Assembly: GCF_028823665.1 (NCBI RefSeq)
Contig: NZ_JAPEHV010000006.1
Coordinates: forward strand, 62,001 to 126,000
Length of the DNA stretch: 64,000 nt
From: Microbacterium sp. C7(2022)
GTDB taxonomy: Bacteria > Actinomycetota > Actinomycetes > Actinomycetales > Microbacteriaceae
Direction: 5' to 3'
The notes beneath the pieces are model-generated. The model saw only the letters and a program-made list of their open reading frames with translations, searched no databases and was not told the origin of the DNA. A program made the translations under genes and the position numbers. This document shows positions 1 to 10,072 of the stretch, piece by piece (within the stretch, counting starts at the first letter, position 1; every line of letters starts with the position of its first letter).

Positions 1-318
1 CGCCGCCGTTCCGTCGAGGTCCCGACCGGTCCGATTCCCGATGCCACCGAACTGTACGCTCCGCTCGTCAAAACCCTGCGCACCGGACACGGAACGGATG
101 GCGAAGCGGGCTGGCTCGAACGGGAGTTGGAACAGGCCGTGCGCGCACGCGGCGAGATCGTCGTGACCGTGCGCATGCCCGACGGCAGCGAACGCTCCTT
201 CACTCTTGAGGCCACCGGTCTCGGTGGCGGGCGACTGCGCGGCCGGGATCGAGCCGCCGATATCGAGCGCACGCTCCCGGTGTCGAGCATTGTGAGCGTC
301 GTTCCCGCCGATGCATAG
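1..318 (+). CDS. Helicase-associated protein, C-terminal end (partial)
   Basis: The reading frame is open from the first base and stops at 316-318, so only the last 105 residues are seen. The visible part has an Arg-rich start, a stretch typical of the end of actinobacterial helicase-associated (WYL-like) proteins, and a final small beta-rich segment. A gene of this kind commonly sits directly before the XPB-type helicase, as here, 48 bases upstream. The role is inferred mainly from that position; no catalytic motif lies in the visible part. Confidence 0.55.
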   Translation, partial: RRRSVEVPTGPIPDATELYAPLVKTLRTGHGTDGEAGWLERELEQAVRARGEIVVTVRMPDGSERSFTLEATGLGGGRLRGRDRAADIERTLPVSSIVSVVPADA

Positions 319-352
319 GCGACGCTCGGGCGACACGGTCACGCAGGGCCGG

Positions 353-358
353 TAGACT
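353..358 (+). promoter_or_regulatory. Putative -10 hexamer for the XPB helicase gene
   Basis: TAGACT lies 8 bases before the ATG at 367, with no Shine-Dalgarno sequence between. This suggests a leaderless or very short-leader transcript. No convincing -35 was found. Confidence 0.4.
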
Positions 359-366
359 AGCTCGCT

Positions 367-2007
367 ATGGCTGATGGCCCCCTGATCGTCCAAAGCGACC
401 GCACCGTACTGCTCGAAGTCGCACACCCCGACGCAGAGAGCGCGCGCCACGAGCTCGCGATCTTCGCCGAACTCGAACGTGCTCCCGAGCACATCCACAC
501 CTACCGGGTAACCCGTCTGGGCCTGTGGAACGCCCGTGCAGCCGGTCACGACGCCGAAGACATGATGGCCACCCTCGACAGATGGTCGCGCTTCCCGGTG
601 CCGCCGTCCGTGGCGACCGACATCCGCGAGACCGTGGGTCGCTACGGCCGCCTTGTCATCGAGCGCAACGATGACAACGAACTGGTCCTGCGATCAACGG
701 ATGCCGCGGTGTTGGCAGAAGTGTCGCGCAACAAGCGCATCCAACCCCTCCTCGTCGGACACCCCACATCCGACACCTTCCTCGTGGATGCCTGGGCGCG
801 CGGTCACATCAAGCAGGAACTGCTCAAGATCGGTTGGCCCGCAGAAGATCTCGCCGGATACACACCGGGGACGCCGCATCCCATCGACCTCGACGAGCAC
901 GGTTGGCACCTGCGGCCCTACCAGCGCAAGGCCGTCGACATCTTCGCCGAGGGCGGCTCTGGCGTCGTGGTGCTCCCATGTGGCGCTGGAAAGACGCTGG
1001 TCGGCGCGGCCGCGATGGCTGAGACCAAGACGACGACACTGATCCTCGTCACCAACACCGTGAGCGCTCGACAGTGGCGGGATGAGTTGCTCAAGCGCAC
1101 GTCCCTCACCGCAGAGGAGATCGGCGAGTACTCCGGCCAGTCAAAGGAGATCAAGCCGGTCACCATCGCGACCTATCAAATTCTCACCGCGAAGCGAAAG
1201 GGCCAGTACGCGCATCTGGCACTGCTCGATGCGCTGGACTGGGGCCTCATCGTGTACGACGAGGTTCATCTCCTCCCGGCGCCGGTGTTCAAGCTGACGG
1301 CCGACCTGCAGGCGCGCCGCCGCCTCGGTCTCACCGCGACGCTCGTGCGCGAGGACGGCCGGGAGGGCGACGTGTTCAGCCTGATCGGCCCAAAGCGCTT
1401 CGACGCCCCGTGGAAGGAGATCGAGGCACAAGGGTTCATCTCCCCCGCCGTGTGCTACGAAGTACGCGTTGACCTCCCCGAAGGAGACCGCCTCGAGTAC
1501 GCCGCCGCGGCCGACGACGAACGTTACCGCCTCGCCGCCACTGCTCCGGCCAAGATCGGCGTCGTGAAGAGCCTGGTTGCCCGCCATGAGGGCGAGAGAA
1601 TCCTGGTGATCGGTCAGTACCTCGATCAGATCGACGTACTTTCCGACGCACTGAACGCCCCCAAGATCACCGGCGCCACGCCCATCGAGGAGCGCGAGGA
1701 GCTGTACCAAGCGTTCCGGGTGGGCGAGATCTCGGTGCTGATCGTGTCGAAGGTGGCGAACTTCTCGATCGACCTGCCCGAAGCATCCGTCGCCATCCAG
1801 GTCTCGGGATCATTCGGCTCCCGGCAGGAAGAAGCTCAGCGTCTGGGGCGCTTGCTTCGCCCGAAGCAGACCAGCCGCACGGCGAGCTTCTACACCTTGA
1901 TCGCCCGTGACACCGTCGACCAGGATTTCGCGCAGAATCGTCAGCGGTTCCTGGCCGAACAAGGGTACGCGTACACGATCCTGGACGCAGACGGCGTCGC
2001 CGCGTAG
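367..2007 (+). CDS. DNA repair helicase, XPB family
   Basis: A 546-residue superfamily 2 helicase of the bacterial XPB type, a 3'-5' ATP-dependent DNA helicase. An N-terminal XPB-like domain (about 1-175) precedes the first RecA-like domain. Walker A is CGAGKT with Lys209, and the DEVH box (motif II) is at residues 298-301. The second helicase domain carries a QEEAQRLGRLLRP segment, the motif VI region with its arginine finger. Length is normal for actinobacterial XPB. The gene follows the helicase-associated protein, a pairing often seen in Actinobacteria. Its exact cellular role in bacteria is not settled; nucleotide excision repair is inferred from the eukaryotic homologue. Confidence 0.93.
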   Translation: MADGPLIVQSDRTVLLEVAHPDAESARHELAIFAELERAPEHIHTYRVTRLGLWNARAAGHDAEDMMATLDRWSRFPVPPSVATDIRETVGRYGRLVIERNDDNELVLRSTDAAVLAEVSRNKRIQPLLVGHPTSDTFLVDAWARGHIKQELLKIGWPAEDLAGYTPGTPHPIDLDEHGWHLRPYQRKAVDIFAEGGSGVVVLPCGAGKTLVGAAAMAETKTTTLILVTNTVSARQWRDELLKRTSLTAEEIGEYSGQSKEIKPVTIATYQILTAKRKGQYAHLALLDALDWGLIVYDEVHLLPAPVFKLTADLQARRRLGLTATLVREDGREGDVFSLIGPKRFDAPWKEIEAQGFISPAVCYEVRVDLPEGDRLEYAAAADDERYRLAATAPAKIGVVKSLVARHEGERILVIGQYLDQIDVLSDALNAPKITGATPIEEREELYQAFRVGEISVLIVSKVANFSIDLPEASVAIQVSGSFGSRQEEAQRLGRLLRPKQTSRTASFYTLIARDTVDQDFAQNRQRFLAEQGYAYTILDADGVAA

Positions 2008-2061
2008 GCACGATTCACGGGCTTTCCGCGCGATATCCAGACAACGCAACGATTCCCTCGC

Positions 2062-2067
2062 CATAAT
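2062..2067 (+). promoter_or_regulatory. Putative -10 hexamer for the response regulator
   Basis: CATAAT is followed by exactly 6 bases and then the ATG at 2074, fitting leaderless initiation of the two-component operon. Confidence 0.45.
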
Positions 2068-2073
2068 GAGGGA

Positions 2074-2766
2074 ATGACCGCACCGCGCATTCTCATCGTC
2101 GACGACGAGCCGAACATCCGCGACCTGCTCATCACGAGCCTCAAGTTCGCCGGATACCAGGTCAGGGCCGTGGCCAACGGCGCACAGACCATCTCGGCGG
2201 TTCTCGAGGAAGAACCCGACCTCATCATCCTCGATGTGATGCTGCCCGACATGAACGGCTTCAGCGTGACCAAACGCTTGCGCGGCGCCGGCTACACCGC
2301 ACCCATCCTCTTCTTGACGGCCAAGGACGAGGTGGAAGACAAGATCGCGGGTCTCAACGCCGGCGGCGACGACTACGTCACCAAGCCCTTCTCCCTCGAC
2401 GAGATCGTCGCCCGCATCCAAGCCATCCTCCGCCGCACCATGCAGGCTGATGAAGAGTCGGTCATCCGCACCGGTGAACTCACCATGGACCAGGACACGC
2501 ACGACGTGCGTGTCGGCGACGTATCGATCGATCTGAGTCCTACCGAGTTCAAGCTACTCCGGTATCTGATGCTCAACCCCAACCGAGTACTCTCCAAGGC
2601 CCAGATCCTCGATCACGTGTGGGAGTACGACTTCAACGGCGACGCGGGCATCGTGGAGAGCTACATCTCGTACCTGCGACGCAAGATCGATCCGCACGCG
2701 AGTGAGGCGCTGATCCAGACCAAGCGCGGCTTCGGCTACATGCTGAAGGCAGGGAAGACCGCCTAA
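2074..2766 (+). CDS. OmpR/PhoB-family response regulator
   Basis: A 230-residue transcription regulator. The receiver domain (about 5-118) has the acidic pair Asp10/Asp11, phospho-acceptor Asp54 in LIILDVMLPD, and the conserved Lys in LTAKDE. The C-terminal winged helix (about 130-228) ends in the typical TKRGFGYML hairpin. It is followed after 16 bases by the histidine kinase gene, so the two form one operon and a cognate pair. The receiver and kinase resemble TrcR/TrcS or MprA/MprB systems; the signal cannot be told from sequence. Confidence 0.92.
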   Translation: MTAPRILIVDDEPNIRDLLITSLKFAGYQVRAVANGAQTISAVLEEEPDLIILDVMLPDMNGFSVTKRLRGAGYTAPILFLTAKDEVEDKIAGLNAGGDDYVTKPFSLDEIVARIQAILRRTMQADEESVIRTGELTMDQDTHDVRVGDVSIDLSPTEFKLLRYLMLNPNRVLSKAQILDHVWEYDFNGDAGIVESYISYLRRKIDPHASEALIQTKRGFGYMLKAGKTA

Positions 2767-2782
2767 TCCGGGCGGCAGTCCC

Positions 2783-4540
2783 GTGGGAGCCGCGATAGAC
2801 GGCAAGACCGACGCCGTCACGACGTGGTGGCGTGGCATCAGTCTGCGCGCGAAGGTCACCGGCGTCACCGTCATGCTGCTCGCCGTAGGGCTGTTCGCCG
2901 CCGGCATTGGAACCATGGCGTTCTTGCGGAACAGCCTGGTGCTCGCCGTCGACACGCAGGTCGACGCACTCGCGCGCACCGATCTCACCTCTCCCCTGAT
3001 GGACTTCTCGAGTGTCGATGGGAAGCTGAGCGTCATCCCCAAGGACAGCGCGCCGTCCACCGAGTACTTCGTCGCCGCCTACGAACCAGTGGATGGTCAA
3101 CTGCTCGCCGTCGCGGGTGGACGAGGCGCCCCGCAGCCCGTGTTCCCAGAGGAATATCCCCTCGATCGTGCGCAAGCGCAGGAACTGCAGGTCAAGACGC
3201 TGACGAGCAGTGACGGCACGGCCGAATACCGTGCCGCCGTGAGCGTGCAAGAGTACGCGAACAGCGGCCTGTTCTACCCGCAGATGGTGGCCGTTCCCCT
3301 CGCGACGGTAAACCGGACGATCGCGTCCTACCTCGGCATCTACTCGGTGCTCGCGATCATGACCATCGTGGGTGGCGCGTTGCTCACGCGCTTTCTCGTC
3401 ACGCTGACCTTCCGCAGCCTGGGCGAAGTGGAATCCACTGCCGATGCCATCGCTGCGGGCGATTTCAGCCAGCGAATGACGAGAGTCGGGTCATCCCGAA
3501 CAGAGGTCGGCCGCCTGAAAGCGGCGATCAACGCGATGCTCGGACGAGTGGATGCCGCGATCTCGCAGCGTGACGCGACCGTGCAACAAATGCGACGCTT
3601 CATCGGTGATGCCAGCCACGAACTCCGCACGCCCCTGGTGACGGTTCGCGGCTACGCCGAGCTTTACCGGATGGGCGCCATCAACGGCGACGAGGAGATC
3701 TCGCAGTCGATGGAACGTATCGAGAAGGAAGCGGTGCGCATGGGGCTTCTGGTCGAGGATCTCCTCGCACTCGCGCGACTCGACGAGCGACGCGATGTCG
3801 TCGTCGCCCCCGTTGACCTGCGACCCATCGCACGAGATGCCGCGCTCGACGTCCGTGCGGCCTCGCCGCAGCGCCCCGTGACCGTTATCGATTCAACGAA
3901 AGACGTCGCCGCCGGCACCTCCACGCCCGAGAGCGCGGCGATCACACGGCCCACGCCCCCCACATCCCCGATCGCCCGGGCGGGCGCAACGTTCTCGCTG
4001 CTGCGTCGTCGCCCTCGAGGCGCCGGCGGACGAGCAGAGACCACAGATGCGACCTCCGCCGACACCGCACCGATCGACACCCCGGCCCCACCATCGGTGG
4101 AACGTCTCGAGCCGATCGTGAGCGGCGACGAAAATCGCATCCGCCAGGTCGTCACAAATCTGCTCGGAAACGCCAGGCGTTTTTCGCCACCGGACTCGCC
4201 GATCGAACTACGCGTGGGCGTATCCGATGCCGACCGCACCGGCTGGATCGAAATCATCGATCACGGCGAGGGAATCCCCGATCAGATCAAGGAGAAGATC
4301 TTCCAGCGATTCTGGCGTGCGGACACTTCCCGCGCGCGGGAGACCGGCGGCACCGGACTCGGGCTGTCGATCGTCTCTTCGATCGTCGAGGCGCTCCACG
4401 GATCGGTGACGGTCACCGACACTGACGGTGGTGGAGCAACTTTCCGAGTTGCATTTCCCCTCGAGCAGGCACGCGATGTTGCCGACCACGAGTACCTGGA
4501 GACTCAGCCACTCCCGCGCATCGCGCGCGAGGAGAGTTGA
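2783..4540 (+). CDS. Sensor histidine kinase with a disordered insert
   Basis: A membrane sensor kinase of 585 residues starting at GTG. It has a first membrane helix (about 25-50), an extracytoplasmic sensor region (about 50-180), a second helix (about 185-207), a HAMP domain, and a dimerisation helix with His279 in DASHELRTP. The ATPase domain has N box NLLGNARRF, G1 DHGEGIP and G2 GGTGLGLSIV. Between the dimerisation helices and the N box lies a stretch of about 70 residues rich in Pro, Thr, Ala and Arg (about 375-445) that standard kinases lack. It forms an operon with the preceding regulator. The ligand is unknown. Confidence 0.92.
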   Translation: MGAAIDGKTDAVTTWWRGISLRAKVTGVTVMLLAVGLFAAGIGTMAFLRNSLVLAVDTQVDALARTDLTSPLMDFSSVDGKLSVIPKDSAPSTEYFVAAYEPVDGQLLAVAGGRGAPQPVFPEEYPLDRAQAQELQVKTLTSSDGTAEYRAAVSVQEYANSGLFYPQMVAVPLATVNRTIASYLGIYSVLAIMTIVGGALLTRFLVTLTFRSLGEVESTADAIAAGDFSQRMTRVGSSRTEVGRLKAAINAMLGRVDAAISQRDATVQQMRRFIGDASHELRTPLVTVRGYAELYRMGAINGDEEISQSMERIEKEAVRMGLLVEDLLALARLDERRDVVVAPVDLRPIARDAALDVRAASPQRPVTVIDSTKDVAAGTSTPESAAITRPTPPTSPIARAGATFSLLRRRPRGAGGRAETTDATSADTAPIDTPAPPSVERLEPIVSGDENRIRQVVTNLLGNARRFSPPDSPIELRVGVSDADRTGWIEIIDHGEGIPDQIKEKIFQRFWRADTSRARETGGTGLGLSIVSSIVEALHGSVTVTDTDGGGATFRVAFPLEQARDVADHEYLETQPLPRIAREES

Positions 4541-4673
4541 CCCCTCCTCCCCAGGTTCGCGCCTCTCGCTTTTCATCCACCGACCCAGATGGCGATCGCG
4601 CCTGCTGCTGTCTGTCCGCCTAGCGTGGGAGACGCCGGTGAAGGAACGACCATCGCCGCAGAAAGGAACCATC

Positions 4674-4961
4674 ATGGCCGTCTTCTCCGTCGATAGCGAT
4701 GCGGTCCTCGCCAGTACCGCGACGGTCCGCGCCACCATCGACCGGTTGAACGCCGAATCGAATGCGATGCTGGCCCAGCTCACACAACTCCAGTCCACGT
4801 GGACCGGTTCAGCCTCATCGGCCTTCCACGGTGTGGTCGAGCAGTGGCGCGCGACTCAGCGACAAGTGGAAGAGTCCCTCACCAGCATCAACGCAGCGCT
4901 GACGGTCGCAGGCCGCCAGTACGCGGACGCCGAGATGGCCACGGTGAGCCTGTTCCGTTGA
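4674..4961 (+). CDS. WXG100-family (ESAT-6-like) protein
   Basis: A 95-residue protein with no signal peptide, predicted to be two helices joined by a turn carrying the Trp43-Thr44-Gly45 motif. Length and motif fit the WXG100 family, small proteins secreted as dimers by type VII (ESX) systems. The start follows AGAAAGGAACC. There is no EccC ATPase, second WXG100 partner or LXG toxin nearby; the neighbours are a two-component system and groEL. It is therefore an orphan here, and whether it is exported depends on an ESX locus elsewhere. Confidence 0.85.
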   Translation: MAVFSVDSDAVLASTATVRATIDRLNAESNAMLAQLTQLQSTWTGSASSAFHGVVEQWRATQRQVEESLTSINAALTVAGRQYADAEMATVSLFR

Positions 4962-4977
4962 GCGGCGTCGCACACAA

Positions 4978-5009
4978 CGATGGGCCCCTCCTCTCGGAGG
5001 GGCCCATCG
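4978..5009. terminator. Bidirectional hairpin between the WXG100 gene and groEL
   Basis: A perfect 14-bp stem (left arm 4978-4991, right arm 4996-5009) with a TCTC loop, between two convergent genes. There is no long T tract, as is usual in high-GC Actinobacteria. Confidence 0.8.
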
Positions 5010-5054
5010 TGTAGCCGAACAATCGGCAGGACAACATGACGTTGCCTGGCTGGA

Positions 5055-6710
<1,656 letters not shown>

Positions 6711-6737
6711 TTAGCACTCTGCAAACGCGAGTGCTAA
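6711..6737 (-). promoter_or_regulatory. CIRCE operator (HrcA binding site) upstream of groEL
   Basis: A perfect match to the CIRCE consensus: TTAGCACTC, nine bases, GAGTGCTAA. It sits in the groEL leader/promoter. HrcA binds this inverted repeat and represses chaperonin genes in many Gram-positive bacteria. Confidence 0.97.
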
Positions 6738-6796
6738 ATCATTCTGGCACTCGACCCTATCGAGTGCAAGCCGCGGGAGAGGGTGTCGCAACACGC

Positions 6797-6829
6797 AGAA
6801 ACGCCGAGGCGCATGGCATCGGCGTTTCT
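6797..6829 (-). terminator. Terminator hairpin of the cold-shock gene
   Basis: An 11-bp stem (6797-6807 with 6819-6829) and an 11-base loop, 15 bases past the cold-shock gene stop. Its arms end in an AGAAA/TTTCT run. Confidence 0.7.
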
Positions 6830-6844
6830 CTGGGGAACGGGTGG

Positions 6845-7045
6845 TCAGACGACGCGAACAGCTTCCGCCTGCGGACCCTTCTGCCCGGCGCCAACGGTGA
6901 ACTCGACGGTCTGCCCCTCTTCGAGAACGCGGAAGCCGCTCATATCGATGTTCGAGTAGTGGACGAACACGTCCTGTCCATCGGCGACGGTGATGAACCC
7001 GAAGCCTTTCTCGGCGTTGAACCATTTGACGGTGCCCTGGGCCAT
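6845..7045 (-). CDS. Cold-shock domain protein
   Basis: A 66-residue single-stranded nucleic acid binding protein, an RNA chaperone. It carries RNP1-like KGFGFI and RNP2-like VFVHYS motifs in a five-strand OB fold. The start was set at MAQGTVKWF because AGGAG lies 6 bases before it; a longer frame of 16 more residues does not look like the family. A single-gene unit with its own terminator. Confidence 0.95.
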   Translation of the reverse strand: MAQGTVKWFNAEKGFGFITVADGQDVFVHYSNIDMSGFRVLEEGQTVEFTVGAGQKGPQAEAVRVV

Positions 7046-7204
7046 GCGATCTCCTGTTGCTGGTACGACAGGCTTCATCGTACGGACGCGCAACCGTTCA
7101 CAGACGGCCGCACGGCAAGTGTTGACACGCTTGCACCGAACTGTTTACCGCGGGGAAACACGAGCCATCGTTCACACCCGCTCAGGCACGCTGCTCCCCG
7201 CGAA

Positions 7205-7780
7205 CTACGGGGTTGGCGTGGCCGAGGGCGACGCACCAGCGCCGGTGCTGTCCACACCGATCACAATCGTCAGCTGCTTCTCACCCTCGACAGAGGGTTG
7301 ATACACGTCGCTCTGTTCGACGCGCGCGCCGCCGATGACGTCGGCGAGACCTACCGCTGCGGCTTCGTCCGCGGCATCCAGGTAGTACACGGTGGTTTCG
7401 GGGAAGTCATCCGACCCTGCTTCGCTGGCGAGCACAGCGTCAGAATCCCAGCCCGCCGCGACGACATCGTCCTTCAACTGCGTCGCCAAACCGCTTTCTC
7501 CGGTCGCGTTGAGGATCAGCACGTCGTAGGTCGTATCGACGACACCTTCGACTGCGGGCGTCTCGACCACCGTGGGTTCGGGCGCGGGAGCAAGCTCGAT
7601 CCGCCCCGAGGCGATGAGCGTTGCGAAAATGCCCAACACGATGAGCACAATCGTGGCGAGGGCGGCCCACAGAAGCACCACCCAGCCCCGCATATGGGGG
7701 TTCTCGGCGCGGTGTGCGCCCACACGGCCAGAGTCCGGAAGGTCGTCGAAGCGATCCTTGGGGAGAGTCGATTGGGGCAC
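7205..7780 (-). CDS. Membrane-anchored LytR_C domain protein
   Basis: 191 residues: a cytoplasmic N-terminus (1-30), one membrane helix (about 31-57), then an extracytoplasmic LytR C-terminal domain (about 80-178) and a Ser/Pro/Thr tail. The LytR_C domain often accompanies LytR-CpsA-Psr cell-wall ligases, but the catalytic LCP domain is absent. It follows the DUF3263 gene after 9 bases, a conserved actinobacterial pair. The function is unknown; a cell-envelope role is inferred from the domain. Confidence 0.82.
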   Translation of the reverse strand: MPQSTLPKDRFDDLPDSGRVGAHRAENPHMRGWVVLLWAALATIVLIVLGIFATLIASGRIELAPAPEPTVVETPAVEGVVDTTYDVLILNATGESGLATQLKDDVVAAGWDSDAVLASEAGSDDFPETTVYYLDAADEAAAVGLADVIGGARVEQSDVYQPSVEGEKQLTIVIGVDSTGAGASPSATPTP

Positions 7781-7789
7781 CAGAGAATG

Positions 7790-8020
7790 CTACCCGCCCG
7801 TGCGCGCGAGCCGAGTATCGCGTTGCCGACGCAGGCGACGCACCAGCATCGGGTCGTACTCCTGCGCCTCGATGGTGTCGATCAGCCGCGCCAGTAGCTG
7901 GTAGTAGCGCGCCGGCGCCATGTTGAGCTGTGCACGAATCGCTTCTTCCTTCGCACCGACATGCTGCGTCCACTGCACCTCGAAATCCAGCAGGGCGCGG
8001 TCACGATCGTCAAGGGGCAC
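7790..8020 (-). CDS. DUF3263 family small protein
   Basis: A 76-residue soluble protein, first gene of a two-gene operon with the LytR_C protein. The sequence has a helix-turn-helix flavour (KEEAIRAQLNMAPARYYQLL) and an Arg-rich C-terminus, matching the DUF3263 family. DNA binding is plausible but unproven. The GTG start is supported by a TAGCGT hexamer exactly 6 bases upstream. Confidence 0.85.
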   Translation of the reverse strand: MPLDDRDRALLDFEVQWTQHVGAKEEAIRAQLNMAPARYYQLLARLIDTIEAQEYDPMLVRRLRRQRDTRLARTGG

Positions 8021-8026
8021 AGCCCT

Positions 8027-8032
8027 ACGCTA
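8027..8032 (-). promoter_or_regulatory. Putative leaderless -10 for the DUF3263 operon
   Basis: On the minus strand TAGCGT, then 6 bases, then the GTG start. The hexamer overlaps the stop region of the upstream DUF2332 gene (ends at 8030). Confidence 0.45.
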
Positions 8033-9025
8033 ACTCGCTGCCGCCGACGAGTCCGCGCGCCACTCCATGCGAGCTCCGAGCGGGTCCACCCAAGCCATCG
8101 CCCGGTCATTCGTCAGCAACAGAGAACCCGCACGCGGGTCACGTGCCGCAGGACTCGGATCATTGCGCATCCATCCCGGCTCGATGCTGATCCACGTGAC
8201 GTCGGCCGAGCGCAGCGTCTGCGCGAGCCGCTCGCGACCTGCCCGCGCGATGTGCGGCAAGACTCCTGGAGTCGTGACCACGACGGTCGCATCACGCGGG
8301 GCCTCGTCGAGCACCGAACGCAGCAATGCGGCATCCGTCGCATCCCCCGCAACGATGCGTAGCGAGTGCTGAGCCGCCAGTGAGAGCGCACCCTCGATGC
8401 GTCGACGTCGCTCGTCTTCTTCTGGCCACACGAGCGACGTCAGAAATCGTCGATCCCCCGGATCTGACGCGTCAAGAGGCGCAAGGTCGATACCTGCGCG
8501 CCATACGACCTCCGGCATCCGCAGCGGCACCGGCCCTTCGACGGCGCACATCAGCTCCACTCTGGGATCCCCGAGCGCGGGCTCGAGGCGCACTCCCGAG
8601 TAGTCATACGCGTACGCATCCGGAATCATGCAGAGGCCCGCGCTCGCGCCGATCTCAATGAGCGCGATCGGCCCCTCGACGGCGGCGAGCGCCGGCAGCA
8701 GCGCCGCACAGCGAAGAGGTTCGTTGGTTTGCAGCATCCGCCGCCCGCATTCCGCGACCACCTCCTCCGAGTGGCTGCGCAGCCACTCGGCCCATTCGGC
8801 GAATGTCTCCTCTGGCGCGCCGAGCATGCGGCTCACGCCGAAGACGAGCGGCGGCTGCCGACGAGTCGGTGCGATGCGCGCCACGATGTTCGCGATGTCG
8901 GGTGTCGCAGCGACGCCCGTAGCCCACTCCGCATACAACGCAGACCGACCGGGGGCTTCGTCACGGGCAAAACGCCCGTAGCGCTCGACGACGGCGGCCA
9001 CGTCTTCGCGCGAAGCATCGGTCAC
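8030..9025 (-). CDS. DUF2332 domain protein
   Basis: A 331-residue soluble protein of the actinobacterial DUF2332 family, for which no biochemical function is established. The middle contains a Gly-rich IEIGASAGL segment reminiscent of the SAM-binding motif I of Rossmann methyltransferases, so methyltransferase ancestry is possible. The frame is open back to 9112, touching msrB, but the GTG at 9025 is preferred because a GAGAAT hexamer lies exactly 6 bases before it and the extra 29 residues look non-coding. Confidence 0.82.
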   Translation of the reverse strand: MTDASREDVAAVVERYGRFARDEAPGRSALYAEWATGVAATPDIANIVARIAPTRRQPPLVFGVSRMLGAPEETFAEWAEWLRSHSEEVVAECGRRMLQTNEPLRCAALLPALAAVEGPIALIEIGASAGLCMIPDAYAYDYSGVRLEPALGDPRVELMCAVEGPVPLRMPEVVWRAGIDLAPLDASDPGDRRFLTSLVWPEEDERRRRIEGALSLAAQHSLRIVAGDATDAALLRSVLDEAPRDATVVVTTPGVLPHIARAGRERLAQTLRSADVTWISIEPGWMRNDPSPAARDPRAGSLLLTNDRAMAWVDPLGARMEWRADSSAAAS

Positions 9026-9031
9026 TCCCCC

Positions 9032-9037
9032 ATTCTC
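9032..9037 (-). promoter_or_regulatory. Putative leaderless -10 for the DUF2332 gene
   Basis: Minus-strand GAGAAT followed by six bases and the GTG at 9025. Weaker match to TANNNT than the others in this window. Confidence 0.3.
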
Positions 9038-9110
9038 GCGGCTGGCCCACAGGAGCCGCGGAACAACACCGCCTCGGGTGCGGTTGAATTGAGGGAATCG
9101 AGGAGGACTC

Positions 9111-9515
9111 ATGGACTACACCGTGAACAAGAGCGACGACCAGTGGCGGCAGGAGCTCACCCGCGAGCAGTACGCGGTACTGCGCGAGGCGGGCACCGAG
9201 CGCCCCTGGACGGGTGAGCTACTCGACGAGTCGCGCGCTGGCCTCTATGCCTGCGCAGCCTGCGGCGCCGAATTGTTCAAGAGCGGCACGAAATTCGACT
9301 CCCACTGCGGATGGCCGAGCTTTTACGAGTCGATCCGCCCCGAGGCCGTCGAACTGATCGATGACACCAGCCACGGCATGGTTCGCACGGAGGTGCGCTG
9401 CGCGAACTGCGGGTCGCACCTGGGCCATGTGTTCCCCGATGGGTTCGGCACGCCGACAGGCGATCGGTACTGCATGAACTCGATCTCGCTGTCGTTCACC
9501 CCGGAAGACGCGTGA
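9111..9515 (+). CDS. msrB: Peptide-methionine (R)-S-oxide reductase MsrB
   Basis: A 134-residue cytosolic repair enzyme that reduces methionine-R-sulfoxide. It has two zinc-binding CxxC pairs (CAAC and CANC), the HCGWPSF signature, and the catalytic Cys in RYCMNSISL. The start has a strong GAGGAGG site 5 bases upstream. The stop overlaps the start of the nitroreductase gene by 4 bases (GTGA), so the two are translationally coupled. Confidence 0.96.
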   Translation: MDYTVNKSDDQWRQELTREQYAVLREAGTERPWTGELLDESRAGLYACAACGAELFKSGTKFDSHCGWPSFYESIRPEAVELIDDTSHGMVRTEVRCANCGSHLGHVFPDGFGTPTGDRYCMNSISLSFTPEDA

Positions 9516-10066
9516 CACCCTCGGCCCGCGACGCGATGCTGGCGCGTCGGTCATTTTCACAAGTCACGGATGCCGCGCCCGATCGCGCCGAACTCGAGAC
9601 GCTGATCTCTGCCGCCGGCCGCGTCGCCGATCACTCGTCATTGCACCCATGGCGGTTAATCGAGCTGCGAGGGGCCGACCGGGAAGTGCTGGGTCGTGCC
9701 ATCCATAAGGCCGAGGGAAAGAAGGGCGCTTCGCACAAGACGTTGCGGGCGCCGCTCCTCATCGGCGTGGTCGCGAGCTACCGCAAGAGCTCGAAGGTCC
9801 CGAGGTGGGAGCAGGAAGCCGTCGCCTCGGGCGTCGCCCACATGCTGAGCCTGCTCCTCGACGAGGCGGGCTGGGGCGTCATCTGGCGAACGGGTCACTA
9901 CACGCGAGCAAAGTCCGTCGCCAAAGCGCACGGACTCAAGAAGAACGAAGAGCTTCTGGGCTGGCTGTATGTCGGAGGCAAGCCGGAGCGCGCGCGCAAC
10001 GGTCGCCTCAAGGCCGTGGACCCGAGTCGATATCTCTCACGGATGCCGCGCAAGAAACGGAAGTAA
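9512..10066 (+). CDS. Nitroreductase family protein
   Basis: A 184-residue protein of the FMN-dependent nitroreductase fold. The N-terminal RRSFSQVTDAAPD, the HPWRLIEL segment and the central AGWGVIWRTG are typical flavin-site regions. The C-terminus is strongly basic. The GTG start overlaps the msrB stop, which suggests joint expression with methionine repair. The substrate cannot be assigned. Confidence 0.85.
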   Translation: MTPSARDAMLARRSFSQVTDAAPDRAELETLISAAGRVADHSSLHPWRLIELRGADREVLGRAIHKAEGKKGASHKTLRAPLLIGVVASYRKSSKVPRWEQEAVASGVAHMLSLLLDEAGWGVIWRTGHYTRAKSVAKAHGLKKNEELLGWLYVGGKPERARNGRLKAVDPSRYLSRMPRKKRK

Positions 10067-10072
10067 GAGGAC

